Below the pieces are notes generated by a model. The model did no database searches and was not told the DNA's origin. It worked only from the letters and a program-made list of their open reading frames with translations. Made by a program: the position numbers and the translations under genes. Below are positions 1-11,868 of a DNA stretch of 64,000 nucleotides, piece by piece (within the stretch, counting starts at the first letter, position 1; each line of letters opens with the position of its first letter). Source of the DNA: Okapia johnstoni (lineage: Eukaryota > Chordata > Mammalia > Artiodactyla > Giraffidae); assembly GCA_024291935.2 (NCBI GenBank), contig CM044320.1:48922001-48986000 (forward strand). Direction: 5' to 3'.

Positions 1-169
1 ACCCACCTGCAATGCGACATATCTGGGTATGATCCCTGGGTTGGGAAGATCCCCTGGAGAAGGGAAAGGCTGCCCACTCCAGCATTCTGCCCTGGAGAAG
101 TCCATGGACTGTACAGTCCATGGGGTTGCAGTGTCGGACATGACAGAGCGACTTTCACATTCACTTTCC
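1..169 (+). mobile_element. Bov-tA SINE, cut by the window edge
   Basis: The copy begins inside the tRNA-like head, with a B-box-like stretch around 30-40. It runs through the BovB-derived body and ends in the CACTTTCACTTT-type tail of the family. The first part of the head lies outside the window. Confidence 0.85.
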
Positions 170-454
170 TGTTCAAATTCTGTGTGAATTTTTAACTCTT
201 GATTAGACCATGACTGACACAGGTCATCATTCAAAGCATAGATAAAAATCTTGCTGGGACAGAGATATGGACAAAGCTCCCCAAATCTTCCCAGTATATA
301 GTAATCTACTTAATAAGGCAGGAAATTTGGTAATATATTATGGAAAGATTCTCACACAAATATCCCCAGTGTAATATGTGGAGGTTATTTGCTAGGGGTG
401 GTGATTATTTGGAGAATTTACTTATGTATGACAAGTCTTTTCTGCCCATACAGT

Positions 455-730
455 TCTCTGTGCCTGCTTCTGCATGTTTCCACACACTGGCTCCCTCTTG
501 TCATTCAGGTTTTAGTTCAAATTCCAGCTTCTCAGAAGAGTATTCCCTGACCATGCCATCTCAGCATGATCTCTACCTCCTAGTCAATCTCTATAACATC
601 ATCTATTTCAATTTCTTCATGTTATGTGCTGTATCTACTTATTTATTGTCTGTCCTTAACTTCTTGAACATACACTGCAGGAGAGAACTGTGCTCATCAC
701 CCTAACACTGTGCTCAGTGCCTGGCGCACA
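455..730 (+). mobile_element. L2 LINE 3' end, left part
   Basis: Degenerate L2 3' sequence. It continues at 954-1000, where the typical L2 ending (tail reading ATATTTGTTGAATTGA) is found. A Bov-tA SINE sits between the halves. The 121-codon open frame at 340-705 overlaps it and matches nothing I recognise. Confidence 0.5.
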
Positions 731-953
731 ACGCATGCTAAGTCACTTCAGTTGTGTCTGACTCTCTACGATCCTGTGCACTGTAGCCCTCCAGGTTCCT
801 CTGTCCGTGGGATTCTCCAGGTAAGAATACTGGAGTGGGTTGTCATGCTCTCCCTGCAGGGGATCTTTCTGACCCAGGGATCAAACCAGGGTCTCTTACA
901 TCTCTTGCATTGGCAGGCAGGTTCTTTACCACTAGCACCACCTGGGAAGCCCA
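731..953 (-). mobile_element. Bov-tA SINE inserted in L2
   Basis: Reverse-oriented copy with the tRNA head at the right end. It is flanked by CCTGGCGCACA (720-730) and CCTGGCACATA (954-964), an 11-bp TSD with two differences. Confidence 0.88.
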
Positions 954-1000
954 CCTGGCACATAATGGGCACTCCTTAAATATTTGTTGAATTGAGAGCA
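954..1000 (+). mobile_element. L2 LINE 3' terminus, right part
   Basis: Continuation of the L2 interrupted by the preceding SINE. It holds the characteristic end of L2, a CCTGGCACATA..GGGCACTC..AATATTTGTTGAA pattern. Confidence 0.55.
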
Positions 1001-2375
1001 CTTTTCCATGATCTAAGATAAATAAGTTGATGTGTTATCTTTTAAAAAGCAATCTATTAAGGTTTTACACTTCTGAGTTATCCATCAAGGAACTGTGCAG
1101 TTATATGCTTTATAAATCACAAGCATTTCTAGAATTGATATCCATGTAATAAAACCAAAGGAAAAAGTCTGTAATCCTCCAAATCAAATGTAACTTGCTA
1201 TACTGATATACTACTTACCAATTTTGTTTTTTCCTTCTTCATACTTTATTCTTTGTAAAATATGATGTACAATTCTACTTCTTGTGGCATTGTTGAAGAA
1301 AGTGTCTTTGTTGTGTATGATGAAGCTGTACACACATATTGAAAACACAAGTTAAGGATTAATTGGAGCTGAGGGATCTAACCTCTGATATACTGGTGTG
1401 ACTTAGAGAGCTGTGTCTTCCATCTGTCACAGAGAGGGTAACTCTGGAATAGCATGAGGAACGCCGCCCCCCCCCCCCCCTCAGGATCACACCAGAGGCA
1501 AGAGGCTCACGAATCTTAGCAGTTTTGGTTCTCAGCCTCCCATCATTTACATCATCGTGTTAGGAAAGAGCTGGAGCTAAATACAATTAAGCAACTCGCA
1601 ACTGATAGCAAGCCCACGCCTCACATCCTGTTTTTTCCCTCAGTAAGGTCGTCAGATAAATTCAACTAAAAATTCATTTTGCTTTTATCTCCTTTTGTCT
1701 TCTACTTCATCCTCTCCCATGTCATAATCACATGATTTTCCAGGAATTTTAACATCTGAAACTGGCTTGGGTGATGGACACAGGTCTTAGGTAATGAGCT
1801 CTGGCCTGGCTCACGGCTGAGTCGCTAGAAATTGCTTCTGTCTGTTCCTTTCCCATATTCTCTCCTGGATGGACCACTCCTCTTCTAGAGCACGTACTTA
1901 AGATTGCTTCTTTCTCAGCCAAAGGCCCATCCAGCCTCCACTGTTTCTCACAGGACTCATATGAACACACATACACATAACACTGAGTTTCCTGGTAGGT
2001 ATTCCTACCCTGAGCCAACAGATAGAGCTTCCAGGACCACACAATGCAGCATGAAGTGGCCAGGTCTTCCACACCCCGTAATGAGTTAAATGGTCGAAGG
2101 TGAGAGATACTGTAAGTATAACTGCTTCATAAGTTATAGTTTATTACCTCAGCAGACTTTTATTCAGTATGTTGCATGAATCGGACACCATGTAAGTCTT
2201 ATCAATGGTGGCAGTCATCACCCGCAAAACTCAACTCAGAAGTCACTTTCCTCAGCAGGTCTCTCCATCCCTCCAACTACTCTTCTGCCCTCCAAGGAGT
2301 TCACTATTCATTCTCTCCTCTAAGCTATTTCTTGGCTTGTAAACACATCAATTTATGGATCATTCTGTATAGTCA
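1001..2375. other. No gene or clear repeat recognised
   Basis: A/T-rich sequence with a run of 14 C at 1467-1480. Short open frames on both strands around 1749-2089 overlap each other and match no family I know. I see no coding signature. Confidence 0.5.
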
Positions 2376-2830
2376 TGTATTTATTTTCATTAATGAATTC
2401 AGTAAATGGTTACGGAGAACATTCTATAGGGTAATGATTATCCAGTGGGAAATAGATAAAATCTTTGTCCTCGAGAGGCTTAGAGTCTAGTGGGAAAGAT
2501 AAGCCACAAAGGAAAGGAACATGGGGCAGATATGGGCAGAATCAACCTCCTTGTTCATGCCTTTTCCCACATAAGACAAAAGGCTGAATTGTAATAATTT
2601 CTGTAGCCCCAGGAGTTGGGTGAGTGGCTAGTACACAGTAAAGGTATAGGTTTTTGAATAGCACTAAGAGAGGGTTGTGTGAATTTATGTTGGAAATTGC
2701 TATTAATTTTTTTAGATAAGATGAACTCTTGGGAGTTGCTCAAGTCATCTAGAGATAAAATTGGCCTACAGAAAGAGTGGTCCAGGCATGGGGTTTGACT
2801 GTGGAACAGAATTGAGGATGTGAGGTTGGG
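2376..2830 (-). mobile_element. Antisense L2 relic
   Basis: Antisense L2 features appear in order: a TCATTAATGAATTCAG start, AATCTTTGTCCTCGAGAGG, then TAGAGTCTAGTGGG. The part after about 2560 is poorly preserved and may be a separate fragment. Confidence 0.42.
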
Positions 2831-3514
2831 ATAAAGGAGAAAAAAACCAGAGAATATGAAGACAAAATGTAAATCACATGGATGGATTCCTTGGAGAAGA
2901 GCTTTCCTTTCACTTCTATTGCACTTCTCTTGTATTCTGTTATGGAATTTAATTCTCAGAAAAAAGTAACTTGACTTGGTACAGGAGAGAGAAATGCTAT
3001 GTGGGTAAACGAGAAAGCAGCAGCATTTATCTTATCTCTTCTCTAGGGTTGTCTGAAAACATTTTATGGCGTCAAGAGGAAGAGGGGAAAACTGAGAGTT
3101 ACATCAAATGTAGTTCCTTTTATATTATTCTCCTCTGCTTTTTCACCTTATTTGAGATAGACTATTACATTTTAACACCCATAAAGTTGTCATAAAGAAG
3201 TAGACAACAAATAAAAAAGTCCATTTTGACTAACAATTTTAGATAACTGGAAGCTGATAAGCACAACCATGCTTGACAAGACAATTCCGGACTAAAAGCC
3301 TGTATCTCTCGCTCCTCCATTAAATGATTTTCTGTTGCTTCTTTTTTTTTTTTTAATAGCATCGCATTACATTTCATGAGCTCATGTAGCCATTCTCTGT
3401 AATAAGCATCACAGGCGAACCTCACAATTTTGTTTTCCTCTCCTTTACATCTAGGTCATACCTGGATCCTAGAGATTCTATAATAGGAAGAAATATAGAG
3501 AACCTGTGCTGCCG
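2831..3514. other. No gene or clear repeat recognised
   Basis: A/T-rich sequence with a 14-T run near 3342-3355. No family signature, and the open frames here are short. Confidence 0.5.
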
Positions 3515-3715
3515 GGCACCAGCTCCAGATATGTTAACTCATGCCATGCTTAAAATAACCTGGGAGGAAAGTACTTTATAGCCTCCACATTACAGGTGAA
3601 GAATCAGAGAGGTTAAGTGATGTACCCAGTGTCACTCAGCTAAGGGGCACAGCCCAGATGTAAACTCAGGCTGTCTGGCTCCAGAGCTCTCATCTTATCC
3701 ATGCCACTCACCTGC
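3515..3715 (-). mobile_element. MIR SINE, antisense
   Basis: Antisense MIR order: AACTCATGCCATG, ACAGGTGAAGAATCAGAGAGG, GTCACTCAGCTAAG, then the inverted head CTGTCTGGCTCCAGAG. Confidence 0.75.
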
Positions 3716-3754
3716 CTCCCTGGGACAAACTTCTGATTCCTGGAGGTCAGCTCT

Positions 3755-3865
3755 GCTGGAACTGTTCTCCTTGCTTCTTACTTATCTTTAGAGCCCCAGC
3801 TCAGGTCATATCTCTCTCCACAAGTCTTCCCTGACCCCTCACCCTCACCCTGAAAAGTATTATGG
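3755..3865 (+). mobile_element. L2 3' fragment
   Basis: Contains the L2-type stretch CAGGTCATATCTCTCTCCACA followed by AGTCTTCCCTGACCCC, which corresponds to the end of L2 ORF2. Confidence 0.5.
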
Positions 3866-3949
3866 TGTTACAAAAAGAGAAGGAAGCAGAAAACCATTTC
3901 ATAGAGGAGGGAGATGAGCTTTTTGTTCCAACATCATTCCTGCTTTCCC

Positions 3950-4170
3950 TTAAGACTTGGAAGTGAGATAGACCTCAACCTGCACCCTAGCTTTGTCACT
4001 TACTATGGGGTGTTGGGACCATCCCTCAACTTCCCTGGGTCTCAGTTTCCTCATCTGTGGGATGGGATAAAACTGGAATCATCCTCCAATAAGATTTTTG
4101 CAGAATTAGGTGAGATTATGAGCACTGCTGAGCCCTGTCTGGCATTTAATAGGCTCTCAGAGTCAGCTCT
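3950..4170 (+). mobile_element. MIR SINE
   Basis: The MIR core GGTCTCAGTTTCCTCATCTG is well kept, followed by GGGATGGGATAA and a GCACTGCTGAGCCCTGTCTGG-like 3' part. Confidence 0.7.
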
Positions 4171-4229
4171 TACCACCCTTGTTGCTTCTGTAACTTATAT
4201 AGAACTTTTCTGCTTACATGACTTCTCTG

Positions 4230-4335
4230 TATGAGCTTCTTTAGAGCAGGGACTGGCCATGTGTGTCTCTATTTCCAGTACTAGTATAGGGCTTGGCACA
4301 TGACAAGCTCTTAAAGTTGGCTCAGTGAGAACAAA
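4230..4335 (+). mobile_element. L2 3' terminus
   Basis: TTTAGAGCAGGGACTGG.., then CAGTACTAGTATAGGGCTTGG and CACATGACAAGCTCTTAAA follow the L2 3' end order. Confidence 0.5.
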
Positions 4336-4371
4336 TGAGATCTTCTGGAGACCCCTAGTTAATATGGGGGC

Positions 4372-4594
4372 TTGCTCCTGTGCTGCTGTATTTAGTCACT
4401 CAGTCATGTCCAACTCTCTGTGACCCCATGGACTTTAGCTCGCCAGGCTCCTCTGTCCATGGGGATTCTCTGGGCAAGAATACTGGAGTGGGTTGCCATG
4501 CCCTCTTCCAGGGGATCTTCCCAAGCCAGGGATCAAACCCAGGTCACCTGCATTGCAGGCGGATTCTTTACTGTCTGAGGCACCAGGGAAGCCC
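4372..4594 (-). mobile_element. Bov-tA SINE with perfect 11-bp TSD
   Basis: Complete reverse-oriented copy. AATATGGGGGC is repeated exactly at 4361-4371 and 4595-4605. The intact duplication indicates a fairly recent insertion. Confidence 0.92.
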
Positions 4595-4999
4595 AATATG
4601 GGGGCCTAGGAGACTAAATCTCATCTCATTAGACCTTGGTCTCCATGCCTGCTTCCTATGAATCTTTCTACCCACTCCATCTTTCCAGCTACCACATGAA
4701 CCATTCTCTCCATGTTACTTGTCTAAGGATATTCTTCTAGTGCATGGAGCCATCTCATTTTCTCTGTCACTCCTTCAAACTGGAGGGTTAAGAAGAACAG
4801 TGATGATGTCCTACATCATGATTCTCAAGTTTCTCTTAGCCACTTACAAAACAACCCTCTCCAAATGAAATCACAACACAAACACATGCATGCATGAACC
4901 ACACACCATGTAAGCTGAGCTATTTTGACAAACATAAGACTTGATGCTCAGTCTGTGAGCATCAGGACTCTACCCAGGCTTAGAAACTCAGCTCTGCCT

Positions 5000-5595
5000 T
5001 CACACACTGCTGATGGGGCAGCAAACAAGTACAAATTCTTTGAGGGCACCTTGACCAGGTCTATCAAAAGTATTCATATATCCTCATCACATGTCCTCTG
5101 ATCTAGCGATTCCCCTCTAGAAATTTATTCTACAAGTATGCTCACCTACATGCCAAGTGACAGATGTACGAGAATGTTCATTGTGGCATGGGTTATCATA
5201 GCAAAACTCCAGAAATGACCTAAATAATTCACCAGTGGAGGAGAAGATAAACAAATACTGGTAGAGCTCTACGATGGAACACTCTGCAGCTATAGAGAGA
5301 TTAACGATGCTCAGTGCATATATTAAAAATATCCAAGATACTACAGGGCAAAAACAAGGTTCAAATCAGTCACACAGCTATTTGTGTCCAAAAGAAGAGC
5401 ATACACATGGAAAGAAGTACATAGATATACGTACTGACATATATGTTTGCCAGGGCATGTACAGAAGGACTATGGAAGGATGTAGACATCTGGATACACT
5501 GGTTGCCTCTGGGAAGGACTAGATGACTGGGAAGGTAGGAAGGGAACTTCACTGTACACACTTAAGAAATTTTTATCATAAGTAAGCACTACCTA
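5000..5595 (+). mobile_element. Old L1 3' end relic
   Basis: Ordered L1 3' features: ACTGCTGATGGGGCAGCAAA, a GCGATTCCCCTCTAGAAATT stretch, TTCATTGTGGCATGGGTTAT, GATGGAACACTCTGCAGC, and a 3' UTR CTGGTTGCCTCTGGGAAGG. Divergence is high and the reading frames are broken. Confidence 0.65.
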
Positions 5596-6514
5596 CAAAA
5601 AATTGCCATTTTAGAAAAAAGAAAGTTTAAAGGGAAAATTGCAATTTCTCTTCTAGGTCTGTTCTTACTTGCAGAACAAGTAACAACCATTTTCGTGGTG
5701 AGGGAGAGGAATAAACTGCTGAATTGGTGGAGGATCAACTATAGGATTATGGCTCTAAACATCTATCTCCTTATCCTCCCCATTGGAGTGATTCTGTAAT
5801 ACACACGAAGTCTTACAGTCAGCAATTCAAAAACCAAATGTCTTCCTCCAAATCTTCCCATTCTTTTGTAAAAGGAACCACTGGAAGCCCAGGTCTGCTA
5901 ATATGCATGTGTGTGTGAAGGGGACTTTCTCAATGCTTCCATCTTGCCCTGTGAAGGAGGCCCTGCTGACCTGCTTACTAAGTAGTATGTGGGTCTGAGC
6001 CTGAAGCTCCCGCTGACTCCCCTCCAGGGTCTCTCCTCTCCTGCCTTCCCTGGAGAACAGCTCTCAATTTTTACTTGGAGAGGCACCAATCTCCTTTCCT
6101 CCAAAATGGATGCTTAGGGTTAGGAATATGCTGTGCAACTGAGGTTTAACTCCAGACCTCCTGCTGCTGTGGTCTCTAGAGGCCCACTGAATGTTGCAGA
6201 AACTGTCCAATTATATCACAGATAAATTTACCTTTTTTCCCTCTAACTTAAAGATTCTGAAAATCAGTTTTATTTTATAATTATGGTTTCTTTGTAATTG
6301 TTACTACTTTGGGGAAAATAAAGGCAATGAAGAGGTTTTTAAAATTTTGGCTTAATGCCTATTTTATGAAATTTCTGCAATTGGTAAAAATAAACAAGGG
6401 TCCTCCAAGGTATGAAAATCTCCATGGTTTAAAGCTTCAAGTGGAAACTTTCTCAAAAAGTATTTAACTACCTATAGGTGGTGCTGTCTAATTATGTTAG
6501 ATTTATAGCTACAT
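5596..6514. other. No gene or clear repeat recognised
   Basis: Single-copy-looking sequence. The 68-codon minus frame at 5898-6104 is short and matches nothing I know. Confidence 0.45.
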
Positions 6515-6770
6515 TGCTGCTGCTAAGTCACTTCAGTCGTGTCCGACTCTGTGCCACCCCACAGACGGCAGCCCACCAGGCTCCGCCGTCCCTGGGATTC
6601 TCCAGGCAAGAACACTGGAGTGGGTTGCCATTTCCTTCTCCAATGCAGGAAAGTGAAAAGTGAAAGTGAAGTCGCTCAGTCGTGTCCGACTCTTTGCGAC
6701 CCCGTGGACTGTAGCCCACCAGGCTCCTCTGTCCATGGGATTCTCCAGGCAAGAATACTGGAGTGGGTTG
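6515..6770 (-). mobile_element. BOV-A2 dimeric SINE
   Basis: Two Bov-A units in tandem, reverse-oriented, each starting AGTC(A/G)CT(T)CAG.. and ending GGAGTGGGTTGC. They are joined by a GAAAGTGAAAAGTGAAAGTG linker at about 6650-6669. The two-unit layout without a full tRNA head defines BOV-A2. Confidence 0.88.
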
Positions 6771-6974
6771 CATTATTGAATTTTAAATTAAAAATCTAAG
6801 GCATACGGTAAACAAAGAAACAGAACCAGATAATGAATCAGGGTATGCTTCTTGGCCCTAGAGTACAGGGACCTGAAGCAAGTGCCCCACTGGGTTTCAG
6901 AACCGCTCTGCTCCTGCTGCCCTCCATTTTGAATGGAAGCATCTATTGTAATTATCCTGGGCCCACTGCTCTTT

Positions 6975-7182
6975 GGGCTTCCCAGGTGGTGCAGTAGTCA
7001 AGAATCTGCCTGCCAATGCAGGAGATACAAGAGATGCAGGTTCGATCCCTGGGTTGGGAGGATCTCCTGGAGAAGGAAATGGCCACCCACTCCAGTATTC
7101 TTGCCTGGAGAATCCCACAGACAGAGGAGCCTAGTGGGCTATAGTCCATGGGGATGCAAAGAGACAGATGTGACTGAGCATG
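6975..7182 (+). mobile_element. Bov-tA SINE
   Basis: The GGGCTTCCCAGGTGGTGCAG head, a GGTTCGATCCCTGGG B box near 7040, and the body to TGTGACTGAGCATG are all present. Confidence 0.9.
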
Positions 7183-7494
7183 CCCACATCTTTCCTCATG
7201 GTCTGTTGGAAACATAACGGGCAGTTAATTTGCTTTTTATATGAACAGGCCTCTTGTCCAAGAACTATCCCTGAAGAGCTGCTTCCAGGGATTCTCATCC
7301 TCAACTGAACCTGATGTTGGAACAAAAGATCCTGGACTTTTAGCCTAATGTCATATTGGGTTGAGACCTCTGGGGATCCTGAAATGGGAATGAACATATT
7401 TTCTATGTGGGAAAAACGTAGATAAATTTTATGCCAGAAGGAAGACTCTGGCAGAATGCAAAAAACAAAAAACCAGCCACAACTCCTCTCATTC

Positions 7495-7985
7495 ATGTAT
7501 ACACATCCCTTTGTGATGTGAATTTCTTGCTTCTTCCATTAAGAGGTAGAGTCTAACTCTTCACCTCTCTGAGTGAGTTTTGTGACTAGCTTTCATCAAC
7601 AGAATGTGGAAGAAGTGATTTTTGTGAGCTGAGGCCCAGGCTCTGAGTACCCACTCCTGTCCATTTGGAACAAAGCCCCAAGGCTACCAACATACAGAAC
7701 TCTGACTAGCCTCTCTGAAGATAAATGACCACATGGAAAGAGAAACCCAGCCACAAGCATGCACCTCCCACCAGACACACGAAGGGAGACAATTTTAGAC
7801 TGTCCAGCCTGGCGGAGCAGAGATGATTTCATCCTCATGTTGACTCCAGCTGAATCCAGTGGAAGAACTGATCAGCTGAACCCAGCACAAAATGCTTAAA
7901 GAATCATAAGCAAGTATAACATGAATTGTTTTAAGTCAGTGAGTTTTACCCTTATATGGCAGTAGATGACCAACAGATCAGTCTT
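7495..7985 (+). mobile_element. MaLR/MLT1-like LTR relic
   Basis: The layout resembles ancient mammalian MaLR-type LTRs: an internal CCACATGGAAAGAGAAACCC, CAGCTGAACCCAGCAC, and a 3' part TTTTAAGTCAGTGAGTTTTA followed by GGCAGTAGATGACCAA. No coding domain. Subfamily uncertain. Confidence 0.55.
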
Positions 7986-8250
7986 TCATGATGGCTGAAA
8001 TTGTACTATTTCATAATGCAAAAAGAAAAGTGAAGGTTAATGCCTTAAGGATAAATATTTCAGGAAACATTATTAATTAGACTTTTAAATAGATACCTCT
8101 TTTTAACAAGCAGAAACAAAGGTGATAAAGTTAATTGTCACTTCAAGTACATCCTCAAGTTAATGAAAATCTAAGTAGAAACAAAGCAACCAATTAATTT
8201 TTTATGTGACAAGGCCTATTTTGGTAGTTTTGTGGGCTTTAGGCTACTGC
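7986..8250. other. No feature recognised
   Basis: A/T-rich, apparently single-copy sequence. Confidence 0.4.
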
Positions 8251-8252
8251 AG

Positions 8253-8367
8253 GGCAATACCTAACTCACTTTTTTCTTGGCTGCACTATACAGCCAAGGG
8301 ATTAAAACCCAGGCCCTCGGCAGTGAAAGTGTCAAGTCCTAACCACTGGACAGCCAGGGAATTCCCC
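8253..8367 (-). mobile_element. tRNA-derived (CHR-like) SINE fragment
   Basis: Read on the minus strand it gives a tRNA-Glu-like head (CTGTCCAGTGGTTAGGAC) and a B-box-like GGGTTTTAATCCC, then a short tail. A cetartiodactyl SINE related to the CHR group is the best fit. Confidence 0.6.
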
Positions 8368-8974
8368 TAACTTCTTAAGAATACTGTTACGAGGAAGAGG
8401 ATAAAACAACTCTCAGACTAAATATATACTATTTGTCTGATTGGTAAAAATTTTCAAACCTCTTTTTAGGTGATAAGCTACTGGAATAAAAAGCAATGTG
8501 AGATGTTTTTATTCCAATGGTCATTCCTAATCATACTTCACAATCTTACCTTTGCTATTTGAATATTAAATGCAAATTAAGAAATACTTGCTCTTGAGAC
8601 TTTTAGGTAAAGATGGAAAATTAAACACTTGCATTCAATTTTTTTCTCTCTTCAAACCCTATGAAAACAAGAGTAATGTTTGTTTGTGTTTAAATAAAGG
8701 TGTAACACTCAAGGGACAGGGATAGCAGAAAATAGCAGCAAAGAAGCACTGGAGTGTGAAAAGCAGACAGACAAGTGGTAACAGAGTTAGGAGACCAGAA
8801 AAAGTTGCATACTAACCCAGCTCTGGGGAAAACCAAGAAAAACTATGTATTTATGCTGCACAATCTCAGAACTGGGACACAGTGACCTCTAGACGTAGTC
8901 TGCAAGGGATGCTAAAATAAGTACTAGTTGAAAGTTGTTTAGGGAAGTGTTAGATCCCCAGGTCCTCACTTGTA
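8368..8974. other. No gene or repeat recognised
   Basis: Nothing identifiable; no long open frame. Confidence 0.4.
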
Positions 8975-8986
8975 CTCTAACAGAAT

Positions 8987-9202
8987 GCTGTGCTGTGCTT
9001 AGTCATTCAGTTGTGTCTGACTCTTTGTGACCCTATGGACTGTAGCCTGCCAGGCTCCTCTGTCCATGGGGATTCTCCAGGCATGAATTATGGAGTGGGT
9101 TACCATGCTCTCCTCCAGGGGATCTTCCCAACCTAGGGATCGAACCCAAGTCTTCTGCATTGCAGGTGGATTCTTTACCAGGTGAGCTACCCGGGAAGCC
9201 CT
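8987..9202 (-). mobile_element. Bov-tA SINE with perfect 12-bp TSD
   Basis: Complete copy. CTCTAACAGAAT is present at 8975-8986 and again at 9203-9214. Confidence 0.93.
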
Positions 9203-9229
9203 CTCTAACAGAATTTAGAGATTTTTTCT

Positions 9230-9727
9230 CTTTCTTTTTTTTTTAATAGGATAATACAATCTCTGAACTGAGACATTCAGGCATAGTTAGGAGTACGGGT
9301 ACCATAGTAAAAACTGGAGGATCAAGTGAATATTTGCATTCTAGAAGCTGAGACTCAACTATCTTCAACCATTTAGGCTCTAAAATGCTAGCAGCTAGGC
9401 CTTGACTTTCTGGGCAGAAGAGTGGCAAATACTTCTCTGGGGAATCTGACCAGCCTAAGATAAAAATCTAAAGATAGTGACACTGGAGACTTTAAACTGA
9501 AACCACTCAGCCATAAGGCCCACCTAAGTTAACAGTTCCCACCTTACACTCTGAACTTCTCTTACTTTGCATTTCCTATTCTTAAATATGAACAGTCAGC
9601 CAAAGATTACCAGGTATCTGAAGAAATCCATCAACATAAAAGAGAATAATACAAGGACAAAAACACAATGAGAAAGAAATATGTTAGAGGAAATTAGGCT
9701 CTGTAGAGTGATGAAACATTTAAAAAG
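9230..9727. other. No gene or repeat recognised
   Basis: Begins with a T-rich tract (9230-9246). The rest is single-copy-looking, with a 61-codon minus frame that I cannot assign. Confidence 0.4.
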
Positions 9728-9865
9728 TCTTTATGAATAAAGGCTATACATGACAAGCCCACAGCTAACCTGCTCAACAATGAAAAACTGGAAGGTTTTT
9801 CTTCTAAGATCAGGAACAAGATAAGGAGGTCTACTCACAAAACTTTTATTCAACATAGTATTGGA

Positions 9866-10005
9866 TGTTTACTATACTTATTATGATGATCATCTCATGA
9901 TGTAAGTTAAATCATTATGCTATACACATTATATAGTGCTATATTTCAATTTCATCTTAATAAATGGAAAAAAAGAAAAGAAACATCAAACTTCCCCCAC
10001 CCCTC
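9866..10005 (+). mobile_element. 140-bp L1 3' end inserted in an older L1
   Basis: The segment breaks the host ORF2 exactly and is flanked by CATAGTATTGGA at 9854-9865 and 10006-10017 (12 bp, perfect). It contains an L1 3' end (TTAAATCATTATGCTATACAC, then an A-rich tail beginning about 9966), so it is an extreme 5' truncation. Confidence 0.85.
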
Positions 10006-11323
10006 CATAGTATTGGAAGTCCCAGACAGAGCAATTAGGCAAGAAAAAGAAATAAAAGGCATTCAAATTGGAAAGGAAGAAGTAAAACTGTCACTATTCG
10101 TAGATGATGTATCATTTATAGAAAACCTAAAAGACACCACTAAAAAACTGTTAGAACTAACAAATCCAGTAAAGTTGTACAATACAAAATCAATATACAA
10201 AAATCTATTGCACTCCTATACACTAATAACAAACTATCAGAAAGAGAAATTAAGAAAACAATCACATTTACAATTGCATCAAAAATAATAATATCTAGGA
10301 ATAAATTTAACCAAGGAGGTGAAAGAGTTATACACTGAAAGCTGTAAGATATTGATGAAAGAAACTGAAGACAAAATGGAAAGATATTCCATGCTCATAG
10401 ATTGGAGAAACGAATATTGTTAAAATATCCATATTACCCAAAGCAATCTATAGAATTTAACCACTCTCAAAATTCCAATGGCATTTTTCTCATAAATAGA
10501 AAAAAATCTTAAAATTTGTATGGAATCACAAAAAACTCTGCATAGCCAAAGCAAGCAATCTTGAGAAAGAAGAACAAAGCTGGAGGTATCACATGCCTTA
10601 TTTTCAAAGTACACTACAAAGTTGTACTAATCAAAACAATATCGTATTGGCATAAAAATATACACATAGATTAGTGGGACAGAATCCAGAGCCAAGAAAT
10701 AAACTCACACACATATGGTCGATTACTTACAATGGGGAAAGGACAGCCTCTTCAACAAATGGCACTGGAAAAACTGGAGAGCTATATGTAAAAGTATGAA
10801 ACTGGACTACTATCTAAGTCCTGAAGTCATAAAACTCCTAGAAGAAAACATAAGAAGTAAGCTCTCTGACACTGGTTTTGGCAATGATTTTTTTTTTATT
10901 TGACACCAAAAGCAAAGATAACAAAAGCAAAAATTAACAAGTGGGACTACCTCAAACTAAAAAGCTTCTGCACAGAGAAGGAAACCATCAACAAAAAAGC
11001 AACCTATGGAATGAAAAAGCATATTTGCAAGTCATATATCTGAAAAGTGATTAATATCTGAAATATATTAAAAAAACTCATACAGCTCAAGAGCAAAAAA
11101 TATACTCTGATTAAGAAATTGGCAGAGGACCTCAATAGACATTTTTCTAAAGAAGACATACAGATGGCCAACGTGAAAAGATGCTCAACATCACTAACCA
11201 TCAGAGAAAATCAAATCAAAACCATGGTGAGATACCACGTCAGACCTGTCAGAATGGCTATTATCAAAAAGACAAGAAACAAGAATTATTGGCGACATTG
11301 AGGAGAAAAGGGAATCCTTCACT

Positions 11324-11541
11324 GCTTCCCTGGTGGCTCAGAGGATAAAGCATCTGCCTACAATGTGGGAGACCTGGGTTCAATCCCTGGGTTGGGAAGA
11401 TCCCCTGGAGAAGGAAATGGCAACCCACTCCAGTACTCTTACCTGGAGAATCCCATGGATGGAGAAGCCTGGTAGACTATAGTCCATGGGGTCGCAAAGA
11501 GTTGGAGATGACTGAGCGATTTCACTTTCACTTTCTTTCGG
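11324..11541 (+). mobile_element. Bov-tA SINE inside L1 3' region
   Basis: Complete copy with head, B box near 11380 and CACTTTCACTTTC tail. CACTGCT occurs at both junctions (11320 and 11542), and the host L1 resumes directly after it. Confidence 0.92.
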
Positions 11542-11796
11542 CACTGCTAGTGGGATTTTAAACTGGTGCAGCCACTATCGAAAAGAGTATGGAGGTTCCT
11601 CAAAAAAATTAAAACTAGAACTACCATTTGATTTAGCAATTCCACTTTTGGATATTTAATGGAAAGAAATGAAAATACTACCTTGAAAAGATACCTGTGC
11701 CCCCCTATTCATTGCAGCATTATTTATAACAGCCAAAGATTTTGAAGCAACCTAAGTGTCCATTTACTGATGAATGATAAAAAATGTGGTGTTATG

Positions 11797-11802
11797 TATA
11801 TG

Positions 11803-11838
<36 letters not shown>

Positions 11839-11868
11839 CACATACACACATACATACACATACACAGT
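11797..11868. repeat. Compound TA/CA/CATA microsatellite
   Basis: Alternating purine-pyrimidine repeats (TG, TA, CA, CATA blocks) in the L1 3' UTR. Length polymorphism is likely. Confidence 0.9.

Noticed and set aside
6528..6799. Several overlapping frames of 60-90 codons on both strands
   Set aside because: All translate BOV-A2. The same peptides recur at every SINE in the window.
11797..11868. A CRISPR-like repeat series
   Set aside because: Simple dinucleotide and tetranucleotide repeats without spacers, in a mammalian L1. No CRISPR array anywhere in the window.
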